From Bathymodiolus brooksi (taxonomy: Eukaryota > Mollusca > Bivalvia > Mytilida > Modiolidae): a stretch of DNA of 64,000 nt. The notes beneath the pieces are model-generated. The model had not been told where the DNA came from. It worked only from the letters and a program-made list of their open reading frames with translations, and ran no database searches. Position 1 is the stretch's first letter. Every line of letters begins with the position of its first letter. The position numbers and the translations under genes were made by a program. Of the stretch, positions 45,594 through 57,839 are shown piece after piece. Location of the stretch: contig OY804582.1 in the NCBI GenBank assembly GCA_963680875.1, forward strand, positions 48,812,646 to 48,876,645, given 5' to 3'.

Positions 45594-46669
45594 GATTTAT
45601 TTGTATGTGAATCTTAAATCTCAGATGAACTACATCCCAGAAAAATGTTTAACATGAAAACCCTGGCGCCATGACTAAATACGTTAGTAATACATGCTCA
45701 GATGGGAATCTAATTACCATAGTGTGTATTCTGATTTCACTAATAGCACCATTGCAATTGTAGTCAAAGTCAAATCCATCAATCGATACGTCTACGGGTA
45801 TACTATGCAACTTTAATACATGTATTGGTCCAAAATATTACTTCCAATATAATAATGCGAACAATACTGACGACAGCCAAAGATCATAATAATGTCATTT
45901 TGTGATATGTACGTTGAAGCTGTGAAGCTGTATTTATCAAAAACATATCAGTAATAACATTATTACACCATTCCCTTGTCGCATTGTATATTTGACAGTC
46001 CATATAGTGATCCGTAGATCTGTAGACAGTTTTCATTCGTATTCAACTAAAAAAATATATCTAAAGTGGTATCATTAGTTATGCAGATACTTGAATAACG
46101 GTATACTATATACAATAGTTTACAGATTTATCAAACCAGTAAGAAAGCAATAATTGAAAATTATGATCTCAGACATCCTCATATACATGTATGTATATAC
46201 AAATAAGTAAAATGATTAGAAATAAATTAACATTATCGATCCACCTAAATAGACTTACACTATAAGCTTTCCACGGAAAAAGTGGATCAACAAATATCAA
46301 TACACATTTATTTTATATTCTAATACATGTTTGTATCCGGATCCACACTCTACTGACTTGGTCCGCAGTGTTCTGTTCAATCAAGAAACTAAGAGTAGAA
46401 TAAATGTTATCATTAATTTATATATGTGCTATAACTGGGGAAGTCCAAAGTCAATGAAGAAATCGCGTAACTCTAATGACACAAGGCTACAATGGTAAAC
46501 CTCACTTAATTGAGGACACATATTAACTTTAATAACATAAAATATTGGAAGGCGTGGTTTAAATAATCTTCACCAGTTACGCTTGAATATAAGAGAATAA
46601 CTAATTGTTTTGAGAGTAAGCAAACTAAATGGCTTAGCGCAGGTTACCCAAAACCCAATAATGATATAT

Positions 46670-46894
46670 ATGTCTGAGGAAGATGAGCCTTAATCTTAGC
46701 AATCAATACAATACCTACTAAATGCACATTACAATACTACTTACTTCATGTCAATAATAGTCATCAACATGTAGAATTCGTAATATCTATAATATCTAAT
46801 TTAAGCTTAAATTGTTGGTACCACGATGGTGTTGATTGAAAAGGAAATTAATGAGATAACTTCGTACTAATTAAGGTTCATCTTCTTCAGACAT
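46670..46894. mobile_element. 225-bp inverted-repeat element, copy B
   Basis: Arms at 46670-46692 and 46872-46894. One more substitution is seen in the left arm (gatgagcc) than in copy A. Confidence 0.55.
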
Positions 46895-48614
46895 TGATAT
46901 GCACTTAAACCTATATATAAATGTCGCTGAAGGGAACCTTAAAATGTTACCTTTATGGGGAGTTGTTCTCTTAGGCAGTGATTTGCTATATATGTGTGCA
47001 CTTTAAGGTATGTAAGACTGTGATTAAGTGGATGGATTGTGCTGACATTGTTGAGATATTGTATTTTTTTTTAAATATTGGTTTTAGTTGTTAATATTTT
47101 ACGTCCTAATTGTTTTGAGACAAGTAACACTGAAGATATCAATTATACAACAATTTCCCCAGCAATACTCTTGTGAATGCCGCCTATGGTACAGGTTAGC
47201 ATAGTGGTAATTAATAGAAAATTTATTCAAACTCTTTCTCAAACCAGTTCATATGACAGAACAAATAATCATAATTCCTATTTGATATATTTTCGGTAAA
47301 TGAACAGTTCGTTCTGGTATAAACTGTTCATCAAACGTCATCTGCTTAAAATATATCGCTGTATATCTATTCATCTGGAAAAAAATAAATACACGTTCAG
47401 CTGTATATTATTCCAAATTATTAAAGATGATTAAAATGCGAGAAGTAATATCAATTTCAGATATATCATTTCCACCCGTACAATGTGTTTTTTAGCCTAG
47501 AATTCCCAAAAATCCACGTTTGATTTGATACAATGTTATTGTGGAAGCAGTGTTTGTCTATCGACATGTGAATGCCTGCACATATATGTTTGTATATATA
47601 TTACATACCTTTGTCAAATTACAAGTCTTTCCTTCACTGTGTTGATCAAATTGACGAGCGAAATCCGTTTCCATATCAAATATATCTCAGTCAATGTCGT
47701 TGTCATCCAATAATATGTGCACAACAGTTACCTGATATTGTTTGACCTCGATCGAATTTATGATTTTCGCACTCGATTGACAAACACATGATGTATGTTT
47801 TTATGTTTAATTTATTCAATTGTCTCTTTGGATCACACGTTTATTGATTTATTCAATAAAATACTTTTTTTGTAAGAAATGTAGTATTCCTGTCCATTCT
47901 TGATTGTTCCTTCGTTTGGTTCCTATCATGATTTCCTTGATAGTGGGTTGGTTCTAACAGGAAACTACTGATCGCATGGTTCCCTGTTGCTAAGTGGAAA
48001 TCATCACTCCGAAAGCTTTACGATGGCCAGTGCATCTTTGTTAACTGCCTACGGGTTGTCTGTGTCACAAATGGCCAAATATATTTTCCGTTTGTCATTC
48101 CGAAGCACTTGAGTGTTTTCTTGTCTTGTGGGGTTCGTGTTGTGCATGTAGTCAACTTATATGACGTCATTAGTTGTAATATCAGCTAAGATTTCTGCGT
48201 AAAAACGATGTTCGAATCGTCTCGACTCCCAATTCTTCTGTAGGAGGTTCATTTTTTTTAGTTTATGTTTTTTGTTTTGTGTTACGTATACTGGTATCTA
48301 ACACGATCTCATGTTGTCCAAGTTTCTGTTCTTTTATCTATCCCCATGTTTGTACTGATGTTGGTTTGTGTCACCTTTGATTTGGAATTGGTGCCCTCAT
48401 TGTGGTCTAAGCACTTTCATTTATAAACAAAACCAACAACCGGCGATGCTTGTGTATGCAAATAAATTATAGGTCTACATGTTATAGACTTTTAAATATA
48501 TCTACTGATTCCTCATCTACATTAACAAGTACATATTATTAATGGTACTATATAAGTACTAATTTATGTATGATGATAACATCAAGGTTATCCTATTCTG
48601 TGAAATCATTATTA

Positions 48615-48754
48615 ATCTTGGGGTTCTTATTTTCGTGGATTTCGTGGATTTCGTGGTTCACGCAAAGCTTAAAAATCAATATCGAACGAAATATAATTTT
48701 CCCATTGCCTGTCGCCTATAGTGCTTGAAACCACGAATTCAAGAACCCAAGGAT
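48615..48754. mobile_element. Small palindromic MITE-like element, copy B
   Basis: The same 140-bp element as 10283-10422, nearly identical. Confidence 0.6.
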
Positions 48755-49599
48755 CACTGCATTTTGTAGAAATCACGAATAATGTTGCTAACGAACAAAA
48801 TTACTTTCACATTATGCAGAATTGAACACCGTTGGTGTGTATGCTATGGAAGTTTTAAGCTATGAAACAAATAAATAATGACGTATGAATTTCCAACCCG
48901 TTATAAATCCGTGGTTTTAGGTGTAGTGTTTTTGTATATCACGGTTTGCCCTTTTGTTCGTTTATCCTTTAGTCGCTTCATTGTTTGTACTTCCACTATT
49001 TACGGCTTCTGATCACCTCTTATGTATCTTCAAGCCTTTCTTTCGTACATATTATAGATCACCTTTAGTCGGATAGGGAATATATGCCTATCACTCCTAC
49101 GTAGACAGTGATCATTGTTGTAGACCTAACTGTTACGTAGAAACACCGAACTAAATATTATCCTCCATCAATATCATTTCTTTCCAATGAACGTTTTTTC
49201 CTGTCCATCATTTCCTTTGTGCTTTATATGTAGTGTTCATACACAGGAGTTTTTCAAGGGAAATTAAAAAAATCTAACCCGATCCTTTAATTTAAGGTTT
49301 CTCTATCTAGATGATTCTTTTCAATACATATGTTGTATGATGTTGTCGATAGCATCTATGTCATTGACACCAACGATACAGCGACATGTGCTTCACACCT
49401 TGATCTACACCTTGAAACTTAAGAGCGAACTTTTATGACACTATAAATGATTTCAATACTTCCATTGTAAGCTTACTATTTATATATTTGTGTATGTGTC
49501 AACATTCCAGTAGCACATGCATATGGAGTTCATATCTCTCAGCTGATCGCATATTCTTGAACATGTGGCTCCTGTTATGATCTACTTGATAGAAGGTTA

Positions 49600-50035
49600 C
49601 TACTGGTAATGAAGCAGCTACTGAATCAATTGTTTGTAGTGGTTAAGTTGAAGTATTCTCTTCGAATGTTGTGCTGTCACCACCATGGCTGGGTTAACCG
49701 TTACGGAATATCTGTGTTACAAATGACCAGGAATATGTTATGTTTGTTGTAATCACAATCCAGTCATTTTTTCATTCATGATTTTATTATTTGTAGCAAT
49801 AGTAACACGACCGGTATCACATATGGAGCTGAAACTGCTTACCATTGTGGGTCACCAGAGTTCAACACTGGTGTTATGTAGGGTCTCTTTTGCTTGCTCT
49901 TTCGTTTGTTGTGTAATGTCATTGTTTGTTCTTTTTCTTTTGATCATTTCATTGTCCTTCCTTCTTCGTCTTACTGCTTCTGGATACTCCTTTGCTATCT
50001 TCAATCATTTCCTACGTGTATGCTCCTTCTTGTAA
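49600..50035 (+). repeat. Mussel dispersed repeat, copy B of the fuller one
   Basis: Counterpart of 11265-11700, with the same order of landmarks. Confidence 0.6.
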
Positions 50036-50436
50036 TAGATGTTAAACAATTTTTGAATTATCCACCATGTTCAATGCATTTCTCTCACCTCATATCATTT
50101 TTCGGACAGTTGATTATTCTTCTGTTCTTGTGTACGTGTTTTAGATATTGTTGAACGTACGCGAATATAACCCATGCTGGACTTTTTGAAAACTTCTGTC
50201 TAACAGCCTGGCTACGGTGATTATACTACTAATCTATGCAAATAATAGGTATTTGACTCTTGACAATGTATTATCTTCAGAACTGACGAGTACATGAGCT
50301 TTTATGCATATTCTCGCAATACAAACATAGAACGAGTCGACTGCAAGTAATTACAAATAAGACAGGCCATAGAAGATAATTTAGAGAACTTGAAATAATG
50401 AAATATAAGCGTGAATCGATAGGACGTATGCCAATG

Positions 50437-51480
50437 CATATTGTACGATTTATTTTTGTTATCTGTTATCTAATTTGGCTTTGTAAATATCAAACATATA
50501 ACAATATAAAATAAAAATGCCTTTGCATATGGAAATGTATTAAATAAGATGATACATTCTAACTCACGGATCTCGTTATTATTTGAGCTAAATCTACAAT
50601 CAGTGTGTTTTCTTCATTACGTAATATTCGGAACCTTGATTTATCTCTGTTCTTAATGTAACCAAATTTCGAAGTAGAGTCTGAGATAACAAATCACAAA
50701 TGAGAAAAATATAACCTGACATGTAAGGTAATCAGAACGCACCTCATTAAGAAAACGTTAGAGAAAGTAGAAGAAAAAATATATAATGGAAAATCCAGAA
50801 ACAATTGCAAAATCTTAAAATTTTGGAGAACTGAGCTATCGTATTCATAAACAAGAACAGAGACGAAAGGGTACGTCTTTAATGTATTGGTGCATGTCCT
50901 AGTACAAATGACATAATGGAAATAAGGTGCGTTAAATGTACCCGAAGCTTGCAGCTGTACGATTTTTAGACTTTCGAACTTTCTTGCCTTGGGGATAATA
51001 AGAGTATAGAGTGTCGACACATGGAAGTTGCTATTTATAGAATATTTTTATGGCATTAATATAGACAGGAACAAGTTAAATAAAGGAACAAAGTGATGAA
51101 ATAACAAAATATTTTTATTGAACATGAATATGCATGCAGAAAGTTAAAAAAGTAGGTGGTAATTGCGTGTCACGAGCGTCTTTGTGGAAAACAACAAGAC
51201 CATACTTTATCATAACAAATATCATAATTATCAAAAATACGTATACTGTCATTTAAAGCATCTCTGATTCTTTCTATTTATTGAAAGGGACGTTTATTTC
51301 TTTCCTTAATAGCTGTCATGGTAACTTCAAAATCCTGTCAGTTATTTTTCCGAATATATTTTGACTTAATTATAAATGCGGTTTTGTAATTTGAACTTTA
51401 TTTTTTTCTTATCGACAAGCTAGTGCTATATGATTTTGAAGTTGCTTGCTCCATATCTATTATATCCCTTACCATATCGT
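50437..51480. other. Copy-B-specific 290 bp plus unassigned DNA
   Basis: Bases about 50437-50725 have no counterpart in copy A (junction near 12102). No inverted repeats or target duplication stand out at the edges. The rest matches 12110-12870. A 108-residue minus-strand frame (51020-50694) is longer than its 68-residue counterpart in A and has no known motif. Confidence 0.5.
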
Positions 51481-51486
51481 TGGTGC

Positions 51487-51697
51487 AATTATTAGCGAGC
51501 TCGAGTGATGCACATCGTGGGTTCGAGTCGGGGATGGGTCAAACCAATGGCTAGAAATTGGTATTTGCTGCTTCTAGGCTAAGTACACACTTTTAAGGAG
51601 AAAGAGGAAACTTGTGTCGCGGAATTGTGATAATGTGTCCGGGTGACTTATATTCGCACAGATTCTTGCTTCAATGAGCAACCACAATAATAATTAA
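51487..51697 (+). mobile_element. tRNA-derived SINE family 2, copy B
   Basis: B box at 51520-51529. Retains 'aatgtgtccgggtg', which is partly deleted in copy A. Confidence 0.7.
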
Positions 51698-51853
51698 ACA
51701 AATCGTGTTCGCTTAGTAAAAACGACCATCATCATCAGCTCAAAGAACTGCAACCTATCTCGCCGATTTATTGCTGAACAATTGCTCATTTTCACATTAA
51801 ATAACAACAACTCTCTCACTGCCCTATTACATACCGCCAGGATATAAACATCT

Positions 51854-54225
51854 GTAGCCCTTTTCACAAAAATAAGTATAGTCCTAACTTTTTCACTTAA
51901 GATTATCGTACGACAATTCCTAAGTCCTTTTCACAAAGATTATCTTACGACCAATTTTAATCTTACGACTAAAATTACGCTTACGATAAAAAAAAATCCT
52001 TCCTTAGGTGTACTCGATGCAACATTATGTGATACATTTTGACGGTGACTTGCGACAGGTCAATGGTTTTCTCCGGGTACTCCAGTTTTTTCCACAAATA
52101 AAACTGACCGATATATTGTTGAAAGGGGCGTTAAACACCATAAACCATCTTCCTTGGCAACCTAGTTTCATTTTCATCGCAGATTGTCTTTGTATTGCTT
52201 TCAGTATTATCTGAACTACGATTTCTATGAAAACCTTGTTAGAAAGACCAAAGAGGTAACTTTATCACAGATAGTCTCAGAGAATATACACAAACTAAGT
52301 TATTAAATCAGACTAACGAATAACATTTAAAAAAATCTAGAAATGCGAAAGTCTACATGTTTCTGACGCTCAAACAAAACATTTTTTTCTTAATAGAAAT
52401 ATTCTATAAAACATCCCCGGCACTATTCTATTAGCTGCTTTTATGCTATGATGTGTTTGTAGGTTTATATATAATTTTATTCTTATATATGAATCTGTCA
52501 CCAATAACTGCACAAAATATGAACAGGTATGATTTTCGTATAGAGGAAAATGTATAATGCATGTAGATTAAAATGATATATGATAATTATCATTACTTGA
52601 GGTTATTCGTCATCATCCACGCGTGGTCACTTTTGGTAGAAGCATTGTTTTAAGGGAGTGCATTTGGAGTTTGAAAGAAACCTATTCCTATATATTATCC
52701 ATGCTGGATAAATCATTTCATCGTTGTGTTTCAGCAAAATATTTACACTCACATCGTATTTCTTTTACATTCGCTTTTCAAACCTATCCCCTCTCCTCAA
52801 CAAATATGTAAACACTGATTCTCTACTATTAAAGGAATAGTTACTTGCCAATTAAATGTAAGTTGCTTTTATTAATCTTAATATTAGCACCTGGTAGTTT
52901 ATAAGATGTTCTACATATTAGCAGAAAGGCAGTGGCTCTGTTTACAACTGAATGTTTTGTATGATTAGGCATCCAAATCATTTCCTTAATTCTATTAGAA
53001 AGTGCTAAGAATAGCTTAAAATAGTTCTGACAATGAATTTTGTTTATGTAACATTCCATCTTTATTCAAATTCAAGTCATGGGTACCGCATCTTTCTGGA
53101 TCCAATAATAATAATAATGTTGACGAATCATTAAAGATTTTTACTAAAAGTCTACAGGAAGAAGGAATATATGCTTAGTATATTTTTGTATTAAACATTA
53201 TTAATGAGCTTGATATTAGTGGTGATTTCGTAAATACATATATAACCAATTTGACAAATTTAAAGTAAATTACACGATATTCTATGATTTAACAATATGT
53301 GTCCATGTAGTAAGATAGAAATGTACATGTATGAAAGTAACATTATAGGAAAGCTTTAATATGTTACTGATAAAATTTATCCCGATGTTTCTCAGATAAC
53401 CCAAGTTAGATGTATTTATCATCGATCAATCATGAAGACTAAAAAAATATCCCTGTTATATATTAATATAACAGAAGAATGTACACATGTATTACCAAGA
53501 GTGTCGATGATCATCGAAGTTGCCAGAAATTAATAAATTGTATTACAAATACAAAAGCAATAACGAAACGATATTATTGCATCCAGAAATTCCCCATTCC
53601 TATAACGGCTTTTTAGACAACATCTTTGTATTAACAAAAAAAAGCATAGGAAAAGAAAAATCCACCCCATGTTGTCAAGTAGTCTTTTCGATTGTCGACC
53701 GTTCCCAATTTTGAAATCTAAAATAAAAAGAATTATCCTCACAATTTGTTGTCAGATGATATGTAAACAATACACTTTGTTGCATTGAAAATGTAAATGT
53801 ACGGAATATATCGTTATAGACTCTGTTATTAGGCACGCCAAAGAGGAGTTAACAACAATATTATGTGTAGCGTCTGTTTGTATGAAACCAGATTTATTTC
53901 AATAAACATTTATCAATATGTGTAATAAGGTTTGTCATACGGTCAGAGAAAATGCGCTAAAGGTGAATGGTTCTCTTATTTTTAAACCGAAGCGCCAATC
54001 CATCGTCCATCTTTTTTGTTCTTTTTTTTTACTTACGATAAAAGATAAGACAAATATTTCTCTTACGTTCGACATTTTACACTTACGACAGGGTAGTTTT
54101 ACACGTAAAGTTTGGACAAATTTTAAACTTAAGATTATCGTAAGTATGTTTGTGAAACTCTTTATGATCTTAGTTTTACACTTACGACAATTTTTCATCG
54201 TAAGAATTTTTGTGAAAAGGGCTAC
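51854..54225. mobile_element. 2.3-kb terminal-inverted-repeat element, copy B
   Basis: The same ends as 13240-15557. Copy B has an extra 37 bases near 51914 that contain another 'ccttttcacaaag' followed by 'attatcttacgac'. The terminal motif is thus reiterated inside the end, and copy A probably lost one unit between direct repeats. A SINE 3' part lies at 52008-52150. No transposase seen. Confidence 0.65.
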
Positions 54226-55053
54226 TGACTGATTGTGTCTTCATGTTCTGATTCTTCTACGTGGACATCCTGTTGTTCTTTTAGATGTTCACCTTCAAAA
54301 CACTTAAGTTCATCAAACAGGAATAAAACTTATATACTACTAACATGTCTGACTATTAGCGCATCATTTTCACCTTCATCGCAGATAGAACAAAGAGTGT
54401 TACACTCGAATGTACTGTTTGAACGCTAGTCCCATGCGTCTCTGATGTATTTCATTTACAATATATCGTTTCTGACCAATATCAAAGACACACCAAAGAC
54501 AGCAACGTCATCCGGGACAAGATTGTCTACGAGTGATAGCCTGCTATTTGATCCATCATAAATAGGCTGACAACAACCTGTCTCACAGAGATCTAGCATC
54601 ACTAGAAGATTAAGAAAACAAATATCAAATGAGCTATTTTATTTTAGAAAGATTGTTGTATTACTCGACACAAACGATTGGTTCCCTCGTAAACACCGCC
54701 ATTCAATATAAATATGGTCCTTACATGGGTGAAGAAGCAAAGATGGGATTATTTTCTTCAGGTTTTAATACCTTATTCCATTTTAAAGGGTCAATATCAG
54801 TTATTTCTGACAATAACATTTGACACTTAAAATTAACCATTTGATTTTAATTGGCTATATTGTCTATGCCCTCTGTTTTTGTGGCTTCCAAAGACTTTTA
54901 TTTTATTTGGCTTTTTTACTCTGGGCGTACTTTATGAAGGTTATTCCAGAAACGTGTCGCGCGCACTGAATTAGATATCTGCGTATTTATTTTAAACCTA
55001 CTACATTATTGGATGTCGTAGCCATAATTCTTTTATGTCAATGAACAAAATAA

Positions 55054-55402
55054 ATTCATTTTTACACATTTAACAAAATCTGTTTCCAGAGTCAATTTGC
55101 TAATCACAGCCCATTCAATTAGTTTGTTTAATGGTTCTACACGTGTCTGATTTGAAATGGGTAACTTGGTTAATAACTTCTCCATATAAATAAGGATGAA
55201 AATTACATGCAGCATTATTATAAATTAACAATTAGCAATTATCTTTTCACATTTAGCAAAATCTGCCCCAAAGAAGTATTTGCTTATCATAGCCCATTCA
55301 AATATGTTTTCAATGATTTCACACGTGACATATTGAAAATGGTTAACTTGGTTGATATTGTTTCCATATGAATATGGATGGAATTAACATGCATAATTGT
55401 AT
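55054..55402. repeat. Two-unit tandem repeat, copy B
   Basis: Same pair as 16386-16735; period about 184. Confidence 0.7.
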
Positions 55403-56189
55403 GCATACATAAGATCTTTATAGTAGTAGTAACATATCGTGCAAGTTTAAAAAAAAATAATTAAAGCATATCGGCAAAAATGTGTTCCATAAAAAATATA
55501 GTCGAGCATGACATTTCATTTGCTTAATTAGTAAGAAAGGATATGCGTGTACATGAACATCACTCGCGGTTTTTTGATTGTGTCCGAGTTGTTCATCTTG
55601 TTATTATTTGTGTGTGTGTGATGTCCTATTAGGTGTGAGAGTTCCGTGTTGTGAAGTCCGTTGCGATTCCACATAAAGTGTTCGGTACATCTTTACATGT
55701 AGTTGGTGGTAGTAGAGCTCTTGTCTTATTTACGTTAGTTGTGGTTATTTTGCGGATAGTGGTGCCCAACACACATTGTGTTTTGTTGTTGTTTTGTTTG
55801 TCTGCAGCTTGTGTATTCTATGCTGCCAGTTTCTCTTGATTGTCCATTCGGTATTTTGTTACGTTTATGCACACTTATGCACAAAGTCAAGTAAAGGAAC
55901 AGCTTTTTTATTAATTTTTTGCATATTTTGTTATTTTGCTTCATAAACAATCACGTGTATGTCACTTTCCTATTAATACCGTGAATTTGAAATATGTCAA
56001 TTTACGTCCTTACATATTTAAAGTCGGATGCAAATTTCTTATGCACAGAAGGTATGTGTATGTTGTATTTGTTTTTCTTTTATTTCATTTAAGAATTGAA
56101 TGAATTTTTTGTAGTTTTATTACGTGTAAAAGCGTGGACTGAAGCATATTTTGTATGAAGCTACACAAAATGCATTGAATTCTGATAAT

Positions 56190-56291
56190 TGGCCATGAAC
56201 GAGTCCTATCCATTGTGATCTGTCTTGCACCTGTCTGGTTGCCTCTGCCCATGTGTTGAATCCTAGCTGTTTCCTTTCTTTTTCTACCGAT
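56190..56291 (-). pseudogene. LINE RT C-terminal fragment, copy B
   Basis: Encodes 'SVEKERKQLGFNTWAEATRQ' then 'VQDRSQWIGLVHGQ'; the counterpart of 17515-17616. Directly abuts the truncated Gypsy RT. Confidence 0.6.
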
Positions 56292-56295
56292 CTCT

Positions 56296-57140
56296 AAACA
56301 TATCTAAACAGGTGATGAAGGTAGTTCCGCGTAGCTGGTCAATACATGATTCAATGCGAGGCAACGGAAGCGCATCTTTATGGGTAACAGAGTTAAGTTT
56401 TCTATAATCCATACAATAGCGAATTTTTCCGTCCTTCTTCATGCAGATTACAGGAGCCGCAGCCCATTCCGATGAGGAAGGTTGAATTATTTTCTTTCCC
56501 AATAAGTCCATCACATACAGTTTGTCTTCTTCCTCAAACCCAAAACGGTGTCCTTCTTAGTCTTTCCTTTATTGGTGTAGCATTACCTGTATCCATACGG
56601 TATGTCTGTGAAGTGGTCAATATCCATTTCATCAACTGAAAAGGTACCTTGAAACTTTATTAATCATTTTATCAGTTGAATTTCTTGTTCTTTTGACAAG
56701 TGCTTTTTAGATCTTTCCAGTAAATCGGTCAAGTGTGATGGTACATCACATGGTTCCTCGGTTTCAGTCTGGTTTAACTGTCTTATTTGCACTTCATTCC
56801 TATCTGCAGTAGTCTCCTCAATGTCATCACATTCTGTGTTGATTGTTTCTTCAACTTCAATTCCTACTCCAAGATCACTACCTTTCTTCAGTGATATGAA
56901 CTCGTTTGTAGCATTATTGAAGACTACTGGTATTTCAGCCTTATTAGGTACAACCACGTAAGGCATTGTGATTCCTTTCAAGTCTGGGAATGGTTGAAAA
57001 CAAACATCAGTGTCAAAGTCATTTTCAAGTTTCACTGTACATTGAATTGTGGACATCGGAGGGACAGTGATTTGCTTATTTAATTGTATTCGAGACACAT
57101 TGATGTCCTTTTCTCCAGCTTTAGCAAACTTTGCGACCAA
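56296..57140 (-). pseudogene. Gypsy pol linker and N-terminal RT, copy B
   Basis: The frame 56514-56284 reads 'LGKKIIQPSSSEWAAAPVIC', 'KKDGKIRYCMDYRKLN' and 'DALPLPRIESCIDQL', a clear Gypsy RT fingers/palm start, ending at 'CLDMF' (56307-56296). The linker 57140-56664 ends with 'LTDLLERSKKHLSKEQEI'. RT beyond motif A, RNase H and integrase are absent. A stop and a frameshift separate the two frames. Confidence 0.85.
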
Positions 57141-57191
57141 CTTCTGATTTTCTATGCTAATTGTATATCTATCTAAGTCAATGATCGCATG

Positions 57192-57760
57192 TTAAAGATG
57201 CAACAAATCTAGACCAATAATGACTGGATCTGTAGTATTAGCCACAATGAGCCTCCATTTTGTTTCTGTGTTCCCAATTTTGAAACGGGCTATGTCCCCT
57301 GATACAGTCTTTATGCAAGTAGTGTGCCCTGCCCCTTTCAGCGGAAAAAACCGTGCGCAGCCAACTGGTAATTTCAAGTTCTTGAAACAATCTTCACTTA
57401 CAACTGCAATTTGAGCCCCAGTATCGACGATTCCATCAATCTTGCGTCCGTTTATGGAGATAGGCAGAACAAGATTGATTCCATCATATTTATTGGTCTT
57501 TGATATTTCTTTCACTTGGAACATACCAGAATCATGTTCATTTTGTTTTGACTTGTCCTTGTTCTCCATTACGTCTGAAGAGGGTTCCTTGCTGGAGCCA
57601 GTGGAACCGGCCCCCAACACAGCATAGGATAGCGTTGTGACGGAGAATCAGCCAATTCACATATATCAGGGAAACCGGCTCTTTGTAACAGGTTATCCTG
57701 CCTTGACTGCAGGACATTACTAGAATATTTTACATTAGTTGAGTCTTCCAATTTCCTAGT
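57192..57760 (-). pseudogene. Gypsy retropepsin region, copy B
   Basis: It contains 'DGIVDTGAQIAVVSEDCF' with an intact D-T-G-A loop and 'VIIGLDLLHL'. Just upstream, about 60 bases (57612-57672) are inserted between two copies of AACCGGC, changing the N-terminal part relative to copy A. Confidence 0.85.
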
Positions 57761-57839
57761 TGTACCAAAGCCCCCTGGTTGCTGATAAATCGGCGGCTGG
57801 GCTACTTCCCTGACCCTTGATCGCTTAAAGGGTTAGTTC

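Larger units (their letters stand above)
44250..50190. repeat. Old repeat block P1, copy B
   Basis: Collinear with 5750-11860. About 75 bp after 'acagatttatcaa' (45284) and about 105 bp in front of 'gcatagtggtaatt' (47198) are missing relative to copy A. No gene seen. Confidence 0.7.
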
